Shown here piece after piece: positions 11,860 to 24,987 of a DNA stretch of 64,000 nucleotides; positions within the stretch are counted from its first letter, which is position 1, and each line of letters opens with the position of its first letter. A model generated the notes under the pieces. It was not told where the DNA came from, made no database searches, and worked only from the letters and a program-made list of their open reading frames with translations. The translations under genes and the position numbers were made by a program. Origin of the DNA: Clavulina sp. PMI_390 (Eukaryota > Basidiomycota > Agaricomycetes > Cantharellales > Hydnaceae); NCBI GenBank assembly GCA_015039315.1, contig WIDE01000002.1, positions 1,065,391 to 1,129,390 on the forward strand, read 5' to 3'.

Positions 11860-14167
11860 CTATACGTTGCGAAGGACAAGCCTAGGTCTCCTATCCTCAC
11901 TCTCAGAAGAGCTAGGTCTTGTTCCTGCACTAGCTCTCCGAGCACGTGAGCTGGAGCCGTGTCGTTGGCGTGATCTCCTTCGCCCATCCGAGCCTGAAAC
12001 ATCAGTCCCGCTACCGTCCAAGGGCGCTGAGCCATGTCCAGGATCAGACATGACTCCCGTCCGGCTCTGCCGCCGTATCATCCGTTCGGTACGCCTTGCA
12101 GTACGGGCTAAGCGCGCGAGTTCTTCGTCGCTTGCACCAGCAGCGTCGTTCGAGCCAAGGACGCGAGGGGGCGGAGACAGGGCCTCCTCGTCTGACGTTC
12201 CTGTCGAAGGGCGAGGGCGCCGGGAACCAGCGCTCGAGGAGCGATGGCCGCGATGACGTGAGCGGGAATGTGGACGTGAAGAAGAGTGTCCATGATGAGA
12301 ACCTGAACCTGCCCGTCTTCGTGAGCGGCTAGCGGGACGTTGATCCTCCACCACACCAGCATCCTGGTCCGTCTCATCTGACGTGTCCCGATCCATTGGA
12401 CCAGGATCCGGTGAGCTAGATACAGACCGCGACGGTTCCTGTGGTTCGAGGGACTGGCCTGCCCCAAAGGACATGTGTCGTTGGTACGAGGAGGGAGGAG
12501 GGCTCGCGGCGCTTGCGCGAAGGGACGAAGGTCCCTGGTCAGGACGAGACTTGCGGCGAAGCTTGTTCCCAGGCCTGGATGACAGGTCAAGAGAGAAGGA
12601 TCGTTGGAAAGTCGAAAGTAGTCCACTCCCGCCACCCGAATCAGAATCAGAAGCAGCGGGTTGTGAGTCAATCCGCGCGGATGCATGTCCTGTATCCGAC
12701 ATTGTCCCTGCTCGCAGTACTGGGGATGGGGACGGGCCACGGGTCAAATCGTGTGTTGAGGATCTTGCAGCATCCGCTTTAAGCGCTTGAGTTCGACCCC
12801 CCTTCTTTGCATGGGAATGAAGTGAAGAGGATGAAGAGGATGGTGGAAGGATATAGTTGCTGAGGGCAATATGGTCATCAAAGGACGAGGTTCGCCTTTG
12901 AGGAGGGAGAGTTGGAGAGGTGGGAAGAGACTGAGAGTGTGGACGATTGGGATGTCTTGCGACTGACACCTCGGGTTGTGCATGAATAACGGGTTCTTGT
13001 CCATGTGAATGAGAGTGCGAATTGGAATGAGATCCATGAGAAGAGGCGCTAGCTGCGCCAGAGACCGCCATCATCAGTGGGTGATTCGAATCAGCGGAGT
13101 GGCCTGAGCCCGACGCAGAAGCAGTCAGCCCTGCAGATGACAGTTGATGAGAGTAGCCAAGCTGGTTCGAAGGAATAGACAGTTGTCTGGGTTCTGAATA
13201 GTTGCGAGCGCAGGTACACGACGATCAGTTGAAGAAGAGCGCGGGCATCTGCAAAGCACGTACCAGATGAAAGACGCGACCCATATGAGCTACTGCCACC
13301 GGCAATGGCGTCGTCTGCGGGCCCTGGATACAGGTGTCCAAACTGCCCCGTGGAAACGTCAGGAGCAAGCGTGCTGCCCCTTCGCGATTGTTCAGAACCA
13401 ACTGCGCCATATTCGTATGGGGTGGCGCCGCTAGAAAGTGTCGAGCTGGCCGCCCCGCTCCCACGTTTGAGCACATTCGTAAATCGACTGCCAGTCGATC
13501 CAGAACCGGATGCAGCAGAGTCGCGATATGCAAAGCTTGGTATCACGACGGGAATGTGGCGCATGCCATCATTTTCCGAGTTGGATGTGATTGTTCGGTG
13601 GGGCGGGGGACGGGCGAATGGGGAAAGAGGCCGCTTTGAATTTGGAGGGGGTGAGGCGGGAACGGTTTGAACCGGCTTTGGAAGGGGTCTGCCGTCGGGG
13701 GGTTTCTCGTTGTCTGAAGGAGCCCCAGGTTCGCGAGTGGGGACTGTGGATTCAGCGGGCGGAGAAATAACGGTAGATGAATTTCGATCGACGTCGTCCG
13801 TGGTGCGTCGTCGGGACCCTTTCTCTTGGCCTGCCGCTGCACCCACGACACCAAGGTTTGCAGCGCCGCTCGGATGAGGGGATGGCTGGGACGGAACGCG
13901 GCGACGAAACCAGACAAACCAGACTACGAAGCCCGCAACAAGGCCGAACCCTACAAACCCACCTACTGCCGCACCGGCAATAGCCCCTACATTGACATTC
14001 GAGCCGCCAGAAGAGCTAGAGGATGTTGAAGTGGGAGATATGGACGAGGTGATGAAGATAGTAGTTGTGCCAGCTGAGGGGGTGATAGTCACAATGCTGA
14101 ACGCATCTACCTGTCGAGGTGTCGGCTTTTTGGACTTGTGCAGTCTCGATGAAGGCGCCATGACCAT
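11860..14167 (-). CDS. Ser-rich single-pass membrane protein, function unknown
   Basis: Two exons (13264-14167 and 11860-13193) join in frame (SS-E-PRQLSIPS across the junction) to give 745 residues from the first ATG or 743 from the ATG at 14161. A short Thr/Ser-rich N-terminal part (about 60 residues) precedes one membrane segment (AIAGAAVGGFVGFGLVAGFV) followed by FRRR, so the bulk should be cytosolic. The tail is disordered and compositionally biased: Pro/Ser stretches, a His/Ser-rich run (SHGSHSNSHSHSHG), and an Arg/Ser-rich region near the C-terminus. No enzymatic domain is seen. Layout resembles fungal wall-stress sensor or Mid2/Axl2-like membrane proteins, but there is no clear signal peptide and I make no family call. 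Confidence 0.75.
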
Positions 14168-15642
14168 GAAGTATTAAGATGTCAAGTACCAAGGTGGGGG
14201 TTGAGAGTGCGGGGAATGACAGGACGAGAGTTCACGCTTCAGGGTCGATGGTGAAAATAAAGAGAAACGATTGTGAGAAAGGAGCGACTAGGAAGGAGTT
14301 TCGGGTTCGCGTTTTAAAGCGCAGCCACTTGTGGTGCGATGGCTACGGCTCTGCCAGCAAGAGCTCCAGGGGCGCGATAGAGGAGACGTAAAAGAGAGAA
14401 AGAAAAAAGAGAGAGAGAGTGGGACGAGACGGTGGAGTAGAGAGCGAGGGTAATGATGGACTTGGAGCCACGGGTGGATCCGCAACTCTGAACAGTCAAA
14501 AGAGAGAGGGCCACTCGCCACGTGAGATGTCAGATTGTTACTAATTGTGTAGAGTGAATGAACGACGGGGGTAGACACCCAACGGGGGAAAGAGCGAGAG
14601 GAGGAGCGACGCAAAAAAGTGAGCTTCCCCTTAGAGACCCCGTCGCTCTATATGAGGACGTACACGGCGCGTCCTATTCGCGGATCCGAGAGTATCTTGG
14701 CGGCCTCGGAGACCAGGGCATTCGTTGCTCTGCTGGTGGGTGGTTGCCGTGGTACTTTCACAATGAAAATGAAAAGCACGAATTCACTTGAGAAAGGCTT
14801 AGAGCGGTCATCGACATGTCACCTCCGATGTCAGTTCAAATCAATCGGGGCCCGATTAAGTGTGTGTAGGCGCGCAGCGCTTAGATATACTGGAGCTGAA
14901 TTGCATCAGATCAAGAGGAGCTGGCTCAGTATGCGAGACTCGGTGGTGCGGATGATACATTCTCTAGAAAGCGTTCGGTAGCGAGTGCTGTGGCGAGTTG
15001 GAGAAAGTGCTCCACTCGAGTTACTATCGCGTCACGTGCCACTCCGCTACTATATAATGGTGTTTGTACACGTTTTTGTTCCTGCTTCGTGCGGCAGCCA
15101 GGCTTTACACAGTTTCCCAATGTTGCTCGACCATGCGCTGTCCCTCTCGGGTTCTACCACGCAGGTTTTTTTAGAGCGTCAGGCCTGGCTCTGAACGAAG
15201 TTTCTCTGCGCTTTCTTAGTACCCTTTTATGCTTTTCGCTCGTCGTCCGAGGAGTGGGAGTGGGTCGGTGGCTCGGAACATTTCTTTCTACTATGACCCC
15301 TGTCTTTACAAACGTAATGTTATGCTTACATATAGTCTCCACCCATTTGCAATAGCATATCCAACAAGCCTTTTTTTCACTCCCAAGAGATCACAACCTC
15401 CGAACGAAGCTTAGCGAATAGACATAGGATTGAATGACTACTAGATAAGGTGAAGAGCTCCCCAGTGATTCCCTGTCAGCTCCCCGGGGAAGCTAGCTTC
15501 TGCTGCGAGCCCAACAAAGAGTGCTGACAGCCGACAACCCCTACAGCGAAGTTTTCGCCTGGCAGGAGTCTATCATTTGCTAATGGGTTCTTGGTGTCTG
15601 ATTACTCAATGGGGTTCATCATGCAGACCTCGATGGATATTG
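14168..15642. other. Long intergenic region, no gene found
   Basis: About 1.47 kb lies between the start of the Ser-rich membrane protein gene and the stop of the kinase-receiver gene, both on the minus strand. It includes a 30-base purine-only run (14390-14419, GA-rich) and several Trp/Phe-rich short frames with no motif. I tried to join the frames across plausible GT-AG sites and found nothing convincing. It probably contains a long promoter and 5' UTR; a non-coding transcript cannot be excluded. Confidence 0.5.
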
Positions 15643-18097
15643 TCACGACTGACTGCTAGACCGTCCTTTCGCGTCGTCTGGTGGCGGAGACTCGGACTTC
15701 ATACGTTTAAGGTGCGCGAGATGTTTCTGCTCACAACACGGTCAGCTTCCCAACTAACTTTCCCCGCGCAATCAGTCACGCACCTCTAGGATTGTAATAA
15801 GGTTGTCCCTCGTGAATGGTTTGGGTAGCACGTCATTCATACCTGAAAGCAGGGCGTATCCATGTCAACATTTATCGTGTCTTCTGAAGACGCGATGATC
15901 ACATACCGATCGAGAAGTATGTCGAGACCTCGTCTGGACGTGATTTGCTCGTCATCGAGATGATCGGGGTATTCACGTCGAACTGCCGGATGAGCGTTGT
16001 CGCGCTGACACCGTCCATTTTAGGAAGCACGATATCCTAAAAGACAGGAATGAGCCCACATGCCAATAAGCTCCCCTCGCCGATCGCCATACCGCCCGGA
16101 ACGATGATGAGACTCACCATGAGGACTAGGTCAAATTTATTCCTATTCTTGCCATCAGTAGAACGGTTCCCTTCCATCAATGAAACTGCTCCAAAGCCAT
16201 CTGCCGCAACATCGATCTCACATCCACTCAGTTCAAGCAGCCTACCGACAATCCGGCGCGAGACGATATCGTCCTCAACGATGAGGACATGTGGAGACGT
16301 TGACCACGTCCCTGCCCGAGGTTGTTTGGGTGCCTGAGTCCGGGACGCACCAGACTGCGCTGTGGGCGATGTCTCAGCTGGAATCGATTCTACTGAGTGC
16401 TGTGAGGCACTCGATCGCGATCGAGGTGGAGGTGACGGTATTCTCGGCAAGGAGGAGTCTGAATCCCCACGCCTTGGTGCAGTTGGTGTTACAGGGGATG
16501 ACGGCACATCTGCAGGGGGAGGGGGGGAAAGTGGAATTAACCCGCTCGTTGCTAGATGGTCGCGGACCGCACTGACAGCGATCCGCTCCGTAGGCTCGTG
16601 CTTCCACATCTGCCGCAGCAGTGTCCAAAGAATCCAGCTGGGAGCAGCTCCGAGCCCGCCAAATGTCTCCAGGTCATCCATAGAATCTATCCCGAAACCT
16701 GGTCGCATTCCCTGTTCTGCAAGCTTTGCGGCTTTCTTATCGAGTTCAGTGTTCCAAAGGGGCTTTTTGCCCACACCCAGGGAGTAGATAGTCATTGCCA
16801 GAGAGTAAATATCCGAAGCTTCATTGCTACGAAAATGATCGGGTCCTCTGGACAACTCTGGAGAAACAAATCGAACACGGCCGCCCTGCCGAATCGTCGT
16901 GTGCGTACGGGTGACCTCGTGCCTTATACGCGAGAGCCCAAAATCGCAAATAAGGGCATCGCCTGCAGCGGTAATGAGTATATTTCGCTACCCGGGACAG
17001 GACGATCGGAGACGGTCAGGACATGAGACCGCCACGGATTATTCAACAGAACTCACGTCATGAAGGTCGCCGTGGATGACGGGAGGACTCCTGGAGTGAA
17101 GATATATTAGGCCGTCGACAAGACCTTCCACCTTGCAATACACTGTGAGTCTTGAAATGTAGTTGGATGCAACGAAGGATGAATTACCACTCTAAGGAAG
17201 TGCTCGGGCCGATTGTGACTCTTCAGGTATTGCCGTGCCGACGAATGCTCAGCGTATTGGAGCACCATCGAAGGCGGACCCAACGACCTCGGACTCTCAG
17301 CTGGCGGACTGCCGGAACCTCCTTCATCTCCACCAAAGTCATCCACGAACCTGTGGATTCCGATCAAGGCAACAACATTCGGATGTCGTAGTTGCCAATG
17401 CGCGATGACCTCTCGAATGATGAGCTAGAAGTGGGGGAACCGGATTAGATACACTCATGAAACCGCTTATTGAGTCAGGGGACAGAACGTACTTTGAATA
17501 CAGATTTCCCATCCTCGTCCATCCATTCGTCATCTTCTGGGGGGTGAAACTCTCGAACAACAACGGCGCTGCCTCGATGTTTCGCTCGGAAGACAGTAGC
17601 CTCGCCGCCTCGGGCAATATCTTTCCCTTTAGCAACCCCGGTAATCCAATAGACTTCCGGCAAAACTCCAGATAGTGAACAAATATCTTGGAGAAGTCGC
17701 AATCTGAGGCTTGCTACCAGGGGAGGTAATACACAGGTGTCGATACACTAGATGAGCCACAACGGATTGACGCAAATGATTGAGTCACTTAGTCGGTACA
17801 CGATGAGAGTAATGTTGGTAGACGAACACTTTGGACAGCGGTAACGACTATCAGCAGCTCAGATTCTGAAAGATTCAGAATCCTCTGACGGAAACTATCG
17901 AGCACTTCTTCAGTGCTATCAGTGGCGGATACATGGGGAAGATGAGTGGAAGAGACGCCCAGCACCGCATGCGTCGATCGATGACTGTCAAGATGTTCGC
18001 GCAGCTCCCAATAAGCTGGATCCGACAGAGTGATCGAGCTCGCAGAGGTCGACCTCAAAGGGGATGCTCGATCCTCTGTGACAAGGACGACGGGCAT
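15643..18097 (-). CDS. Protein kinase fused to a C-terminal Skn7-like receiver domain
   Basis: The minus-strand gene starts with MPVVLVTEDRASPLRS (18097) and ends at a TGA at 15643-15645. After about 100 N-terminal residues comes a protein kinase domain: glycine-rich loop ARGGEATVFRA, VVVREF in the VAIK position (Lys replaced by Arg), HPNVVALIGI, catalytic loop HGDLHDVNILI, CDFGLSR and the SPELSRG/SDIYSLAM segments. A Pro/Ser-rich linker follows. The C-terminal domain (from about 16291 down) is a response-regulator receiver: HVLIVEDDIVSRRIVGRLL, then LVLM joined across an intron to DIVLPKMDGVSATTLIR (phosphoacceptor Asp), PIISMTSKS, and GMNDVLPKPFTRDNL with the conserved Lys. These are hallmarks of the Skn7/Prr1 receiver branch, but no HSF-type DNA-binding domain is present. 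Exon frames agree at every junction I checked in the receiver half. Confidence 0.85.
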
Positions 18098-18564
18098 CAG
18101 GCCACAAGAGGCAGCGAGACTGCAGTCTACGGACTCGAGGCTAGCGTACCCCTTTCCGGTGGAGTCGGGTTATATCAACAGCAAGTTGCCAACATGACTG
18201 CTTGAGCTGTTCCCACAGCATTCAGGAACTGCCACTCAAGTGAACTGCGGCTCCACTCAATTGAGTGCCTGAGCATTTCACAGCCTTCAGAGCGTGGTGG
18301 TGTCGCGCAGCAGTATCCGGCTTCATAGCCTTCTTCAATGAGACCGATATTCTTGTAGAGCGCCTAGCACGGTTGGTTATAAACGCTAAAGCTTTTATTC
18401 CATAGGAATCACGAGAAAGCGAACATTTGAAGCTAGGTATGGTTACAGTGTACAATGCATGGATAAGGTAGTCTAGCGAAAGAAGATCTGAAGCCGAGAC
18501 GAGGAGATGCATAGCTAGCAAGAGGAGGGGAAACATATAACCTAATGAGTCTTCAATGGGCTTT
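18098..18564. other. Intergenic region upstream of the kinase-receiver gene
   Basis: These 467 bases lie between the kinase-receiver start codon and the stop of the next minus-strand gene. A short inverted Ser/Thr frame has no motif. It is likely the promoter of the kinase-receiver gene. Confidence 0.45.
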
Positions 18565-19305
18565 TCATGTTGTTAAATTTGGATGGCTTCTCCCATTGCC
18601 AAGCAGATTTCCATGAGTGGCATAAACCACGATCAAAATAACACCGGTGACGAGGATAAACAGTATGATGAGCGCAGCGAGTGACCGCCTGCCCCACTTG
18701 AGTTCCTCTTGCCGCAACGCACTATAATCTATGTGCTCTGGTGGTCGCGCTGATTCTTCATCGGGACATTTACGATCCTCGGCGTCTATTGGGGGTTGGA
18801 TAGGGAACAGCATGATGATGACTGCTAGGATCCAAAAGAAGAAGCAAACTGTCCAGTTGAAGTCGTCAGGCTCATAACCATTGATTGCGTGTGTATGCAG
18901 GGAATACTCACAAAACCCATATTTGAACAAATACTTTGACGCACAGTCAACTGCTAGCGGTGATGAGGATTCACTGCTTGAAGCAGCATTCGAGGTGCCG
19001 CTGTTCCTCGCAGCATGGAAGTCGACCTTCTCATGGCACGGATATGGGGGCAAGAGCTCGGGCTCGAGCTCGAGCTCAGTCCCTTCGGGATATAGTTGCA
19101 GTATTGGGTCATGGATCCCAAAGGGAGGGGGTAGATTTGAAGGAGATGATGAAGTGGCTACTGCCTCTGTGGACGGTTGGGATTCTGGCTCTATGCTGTG
19201 TGTGTAGACGTGCCGCGAATCTCGCGATAACGGGCTAGGGTCGGAGCTGCGAGTCGGGGCCACCTGAGGAGGGTAGATTGCTTCGTCATGTACCGAGCCG
19301 TTCAT
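18565..19305 (-). CDS. Membrane protein with two transmembrane segments, function unknown
   Basis: A single-exon minus-strand frame starts at MNGSVHDEAIYPPQ (19305; an in-frame ATG also exists at 19389) and gives 246 residues. The first half is Ser/Pro-rich. It contains a Glu-Leu repeat (GTELELEPELLPPYPCHEK) coded by a short GAGCTC-type repeat near 19050-19080. Two hydrophobic helices follow, around WTVCFFFWILAVIIMLF and SLAALIILFILVTGVILIVVY, separated by a charged loop of about 45 residues (PPIDAEDRKCPDEESARPPE), with a short polar C-terminus. I do not recognise the family. A consensus-like GTGAGT inside the frame near 18905 could be a cryptic donor, but splicing there would break the frame. 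Confidence 0.7.
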   Translation of the reverse strand: MNGSVHDEAIYPPQVAPTRSSDPSPLSRDSRHVYTHSIEPESQPSTEAVATSSSPSNLPPPFGIHDPILQLYPEGTELELEPELLPPYPCHEKVDFHAARNSGTSNAASSSESSSPLAVDCASKYLFKYGFCEYSLHTHAINGYEPDDFNWTVCFFFWILAVIIMLFPIQPPIDAEDRKCPDEESARPPEHIDYSALRQEELKWGRRSLAALIILFILVTGVILIVVYATHGNLLGNGRSHPNLTT

Positions 19306-19836
19306 GATTTGTTGGGTTGTAGGGATTTTGACGACAAGAGGGGTGAGGTGAGGGGACCTGAGGAGTGCAATCTGGCAAGCTAATCTCAATGGCGGCTAAA
19401 TAGCGACGAGGCGCGATAGTCGATTTCCACGAGCAAAGTGTCAACAAAGGGGATGCAGGGTGGGTCTGAGAGCCAGCTGCAGGATGCTGGCTATTCATGG
19501 ATGCAGGGTCCATACGGCCACAACAGCCAGTCCGAGCCACAGCGCTCATGTATGGCGGCAAGTGGCGAATCAGATTATTGATTGCGGAATCGCTGAGAAG
19601 ACCGGATTTGTGGGTGCTGGGAAAGAGCCTTTGTTGAGTGGCGCCGGAAGATTCCTAAAACGAACAACACCAAACATCAGCAACACGACAAACAGCCGTT
19701 GCAAATAGGTTGTGAAGTCCACATGTTAGCAACCAAAGTGAGGTAGTAATACAAGTGAAAATGAGTGAGATGAGTCCATGTATGAATGAGGCAAGCATCG
19801 AGTAACGGCAGGCAAACGAGTGAGAAGGATGGATGA
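19306..19836. other. Intergenic region between two membrane-protein genes
   Basis: A 531-base stretch lies between the two-helix protein start and the stop of the next minus-strand gene. No coding or repeat signal is convincing. It includes the likely promoter of the gene at 18565-19305. Confidence 0.45.
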
Positions 19837-21304
19837 TTAAGTAGGTCTATCGTATAGTTGATACCGTGATTGGTCGGCTGGCATGAAGGGAGCAGTGCGA
19901 GGTGCTGGAGGTGGTGGTGGAGCAATGTAAAATGATTGAGGAGGGGCGGTGGTAGGTGGCTGATAAGTCTGATAGGATGGAGGTTGCTTGTATGTAGATT
20001 CCTCTTCAGGGAAGTGAGACCCGCCCTGCGGGTATGGGTTATAGGACGAGTCTATGGAAGCTGTTAGTATGTCGCGGGCTGCAAAGCCTGTAAGTGCTCA
20101 CCGAGCGGCTCGCGGTCATCATCGTCTCGATAGGATGAGTGTCTATTATTGTAGTCACCCCCGGCGGGAGGATAGTGTTCATACGCCGTTTCGTTGGGCT
20201 GCTGATACGGCTCGTTCATGATCGTCGACGCGTTGCTCGCTTGGCGAACGTGTTGGTACTGACCTCCAAATTGGCCAGGCGGCGGCGGCGACGTCATGCG
20301 AGTAGGTGACATCGGCGGCGAGCGGTGGTCCCAAGCATCTCCCGCTGGCCTTTCGTCCAGCATAATATCATCAGGCGCCGAGGCGCCGTAGTAGCTGAAA
20401 TACTTCTCGTGACTTTCAGATTGTGCTTTCGCGTAGAAACGGGTGACAAGCACGAAGTAGAGCTGTATAAATGAATAACAAAGCGGAAGGAATGCCGTGG
20501 ATGTAATCACGTATGATGGGTCAAGACGTAATGAGTGTGACTGCGGAAATGAGAACCCCATGATGCTGCAAATGTAACATACCTGAACAAAGAGTAAGAG
20601 AGCCCACAGGCCGGTAAGAATGCCCTCATTGGCGTAGGCGAAGATCTTGCACATGGTCTGGCTCTTGTTGTCATTCTCGGTTTGGCCACCAGCTGTGAAG
20701 TACTCCGTGATGCAATCGGAGACCGATGTACTATGGTGAGCCCATGCGATTCCGATGAATGCAGCACCAACGCCAAAAACTGCGCTGATGGCGATGCTAT
20801 TAACCCGGGTATAGGTTCTGTAGAGGCCAGAGTTCTCCTGCACAAGTAGTCAGCTTTAGTAGAGCAACGACTAGCTGTTTGACACACATTCTTGACTGCA
20901 AGAAAGCCAACTAATTGTATGACAGCCGTCACGTAGCATATGGCGGCAAATATCCATGGAGCGAAACTCGGAAGGTCAGCACCGACGACTAGCCAGGCGA
21001 TGGGTGGATGAGAGAGATATTTGGTGGCTCGCATCAATGAAAGAATCGCTCACGTTTAGGAGTGGTTAGAGCAAATGTTCCAGCAACCATAGACACGGTC
21101 TATTGCCGGCGGAGTTGAGAGACAACTCGGTTTTAGAGTGTTGGCAAGAAAATGATGTGGTAGGGACGCACCAATTGTTCGAGGATGACGATGTAGATGC
21201 CATAGTTTTGCAGGGGTATCGCTAAGAGTATGTATGTTCTATCAGAGCAGGTTGAAAAGTCACAAAATCACGCTCTTACCACAACAGCAGTACTCGTGAG
21301 GCAT
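19837..21304 (-). CDS. Multi-pass membrane protein with proline-rich tail, function unknown
   Basis: The minus-strand gene begins with MPHEYCCC (ATG 21304-21302), joins across an intron to AIPLQNYGIYIVILEQL, then TVSMVAGTFAL, and ends at a TAA at 19837-19839 after QSRYQLYDRPT. Four to five hydrophobic segments are visible: around YGIYIVILEQLTVSMV, PWIFAAICYVTAVIQLVGF, ISAVFGVGAAFIGIAW, GLWALLLFVQVCYICSI and ITSTAFLPLCYSFIQLYFV. A cysteine cluster sits right after the start. The C-terminal 130 residues are Pro/Gln/Tyr-rich and acidic/basic mixed (QPPSYQTYQPPTTAPPQ), so probably cytosolic. I do not recognise the family. Its start lies 120 bases from the start of the divergent lipid-transfer gene. 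Confidence 0.75.
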
Positions 21305-21424
21305 GGTCGGTGTCAGGTCTAAGCTTAGCTGCGCGCCCGAGGGCTGTGTGTTGTTGTTTGATGGGCACGTGATCGGTCTGATCCCTCACCCCGCTTCAGG
21401 TTCAACCACTTGAACATCGTGAAG
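21305..21424. promoter_or_regulatory. 120-base divergent promoter region
   Basis: The minus-strand multi-pass membrane protein gene starts at 21304 and the plus-strand ML-domain gene at 21425. All proximal promoter elements for both genes must fit in or extend beyond this segment. A CACGTG hexamer occurs near 21366, a common E-box-like target of fungal bHLH factors, but no function is shown. Confidence 0.4.
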
Positions 21425-22229
21425 ATGAAGTTTGTGGGCACTCTTGCAGTTTTAGCCGCACTTGTGGCTCCGCTTGCCAATGGCGCTGCCATTGACAATG
21501 GTCTCACAGTGCAGAACGACAACGCGAAGACCATGGCGGGCTGGAGCTATTCCCTCTGTGGTGCGTCATTCTTATGCCACAGCGACCACAGCCGGAACTA
21601 TGGTCCAACTACTCACTCTCTTAACCCGCTTACTTAGGCGATGAACAAGATCTTGTTGACGTCAAATCCATCCAACTCTCTCCGGACCCACCCAAGCCTG
21701 GGAGCGACCTGACTGTCACCGCGTCCGGTTTTGTGAAGGACACAATTGAGGTAATTGCTCTGTCCCTAGCTTCGTCAAATAGTTCACTATGTTCTAATGC
21801 AATGGCGTGAGTAGGAGGGTGCCTACGCCGACGTTACTGTTAAGATGGGGCTTATCAAGTTACTGCAGAAGCAGTTTGACATCTGCGAAGAAGCGTGAGT
21901 CTCCTCGATGTTATTTATCTCCACACCTGACACTCCTCTATCCACAGTAGGAACAACAACGCCACTCTGCAATGCCCTGTGGCCAGTGATGAATACGCGA
22001 TTCAGCAGACCGTCGCCCTTCCGAATGAGATTCCCAGGGGTATGTCATACTCGTACAATGTGTTCTCTTTTTCTCATATATTTAATCCTTTCACCCCTTC
22101 TCTTGCTCCTTTTCAGCGAAATTCAAGATTGAGGTCCGCGCGTACACTGAGGACGAACGCTCCCTACTCTGCCTCAACCTCAACATCGACTTCATGCAGA
22201 GGCCCTTCTTCAAGGCTATCGGGTGGTAA
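21425..22229 (+). CDS. Secreted ML-domain PG/PI transfer protein (NPC2-like)
   Basis: Five exons (21425-21560, 21638-21750, 21815-21894, 21948-22039, 22117-22229) give exactly 177 residues. A signal peptide (MKFVGTLAVLAALVAPLANG) is followed by a short spacer and an ML (MD-2-related lipid-recognition) domain. It has the family pattern WSYSLCGDEQDLVDVKSIQLS, PGSDLTVTASG, EGAYADVTVKMGLIKLL, DICEEARNNNATLQCP and IDFMQRPFFKAIGW. The paired cysteines of the fold are present. Fungal members bind phosphatidylglycerol, phosphatidylinositol or sterols and act in the vacuole or secretory lumen. Length and layout match the fungal PG/PI-TP (NPC2) proteins. An alternative ATG five codons upstream (21410) would only extend the signal peptide. 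Confidence 0.93.
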
Positions 22230-24850
<2,621 letters not shown>

Positions 24851-24987
24851 AATAGAGTGCGATGATCGTAATTACATAGCATCGGGCGATACCTCTAACG
24901 CAGATCAATCCACAATATTGTGTGAGCATTGGTGCTAACACTGTCACTGAGCAACTGCTATGACGTTTACACCAATATCGAGAACCA
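24851..24987. other. Short convergent gap between alpha-glucosidase and monooxygenase genes
   Basis: Only 137 bases separate the two stop codons, so the 3' UTRs probably overlap. No gene is seen. Confidence 0.5.

Noticed and set aside
12108..13037. Long frames overlapping the Ser-rich tail on both strands
   Set aside because: They are by-products of the biased, GC-rich coding sequence of exon 2; only one frame continues from the membrane-segment exon.
14985..15414. Overlapping plus-strand frames of 60-121 codons
   Set aside because: Rich in Phe/Leu/Ser with no domain, no consistent start and no splice partner; treated as chance frames in an intergenic region.
18895..18940. Cryptic intron in the two-helix membrane protein
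   Set aside because: The GTGAGT donor has only a weak acceptor about 40 bases away, and removal would break the frame; the uninterrupted frame is simpler.
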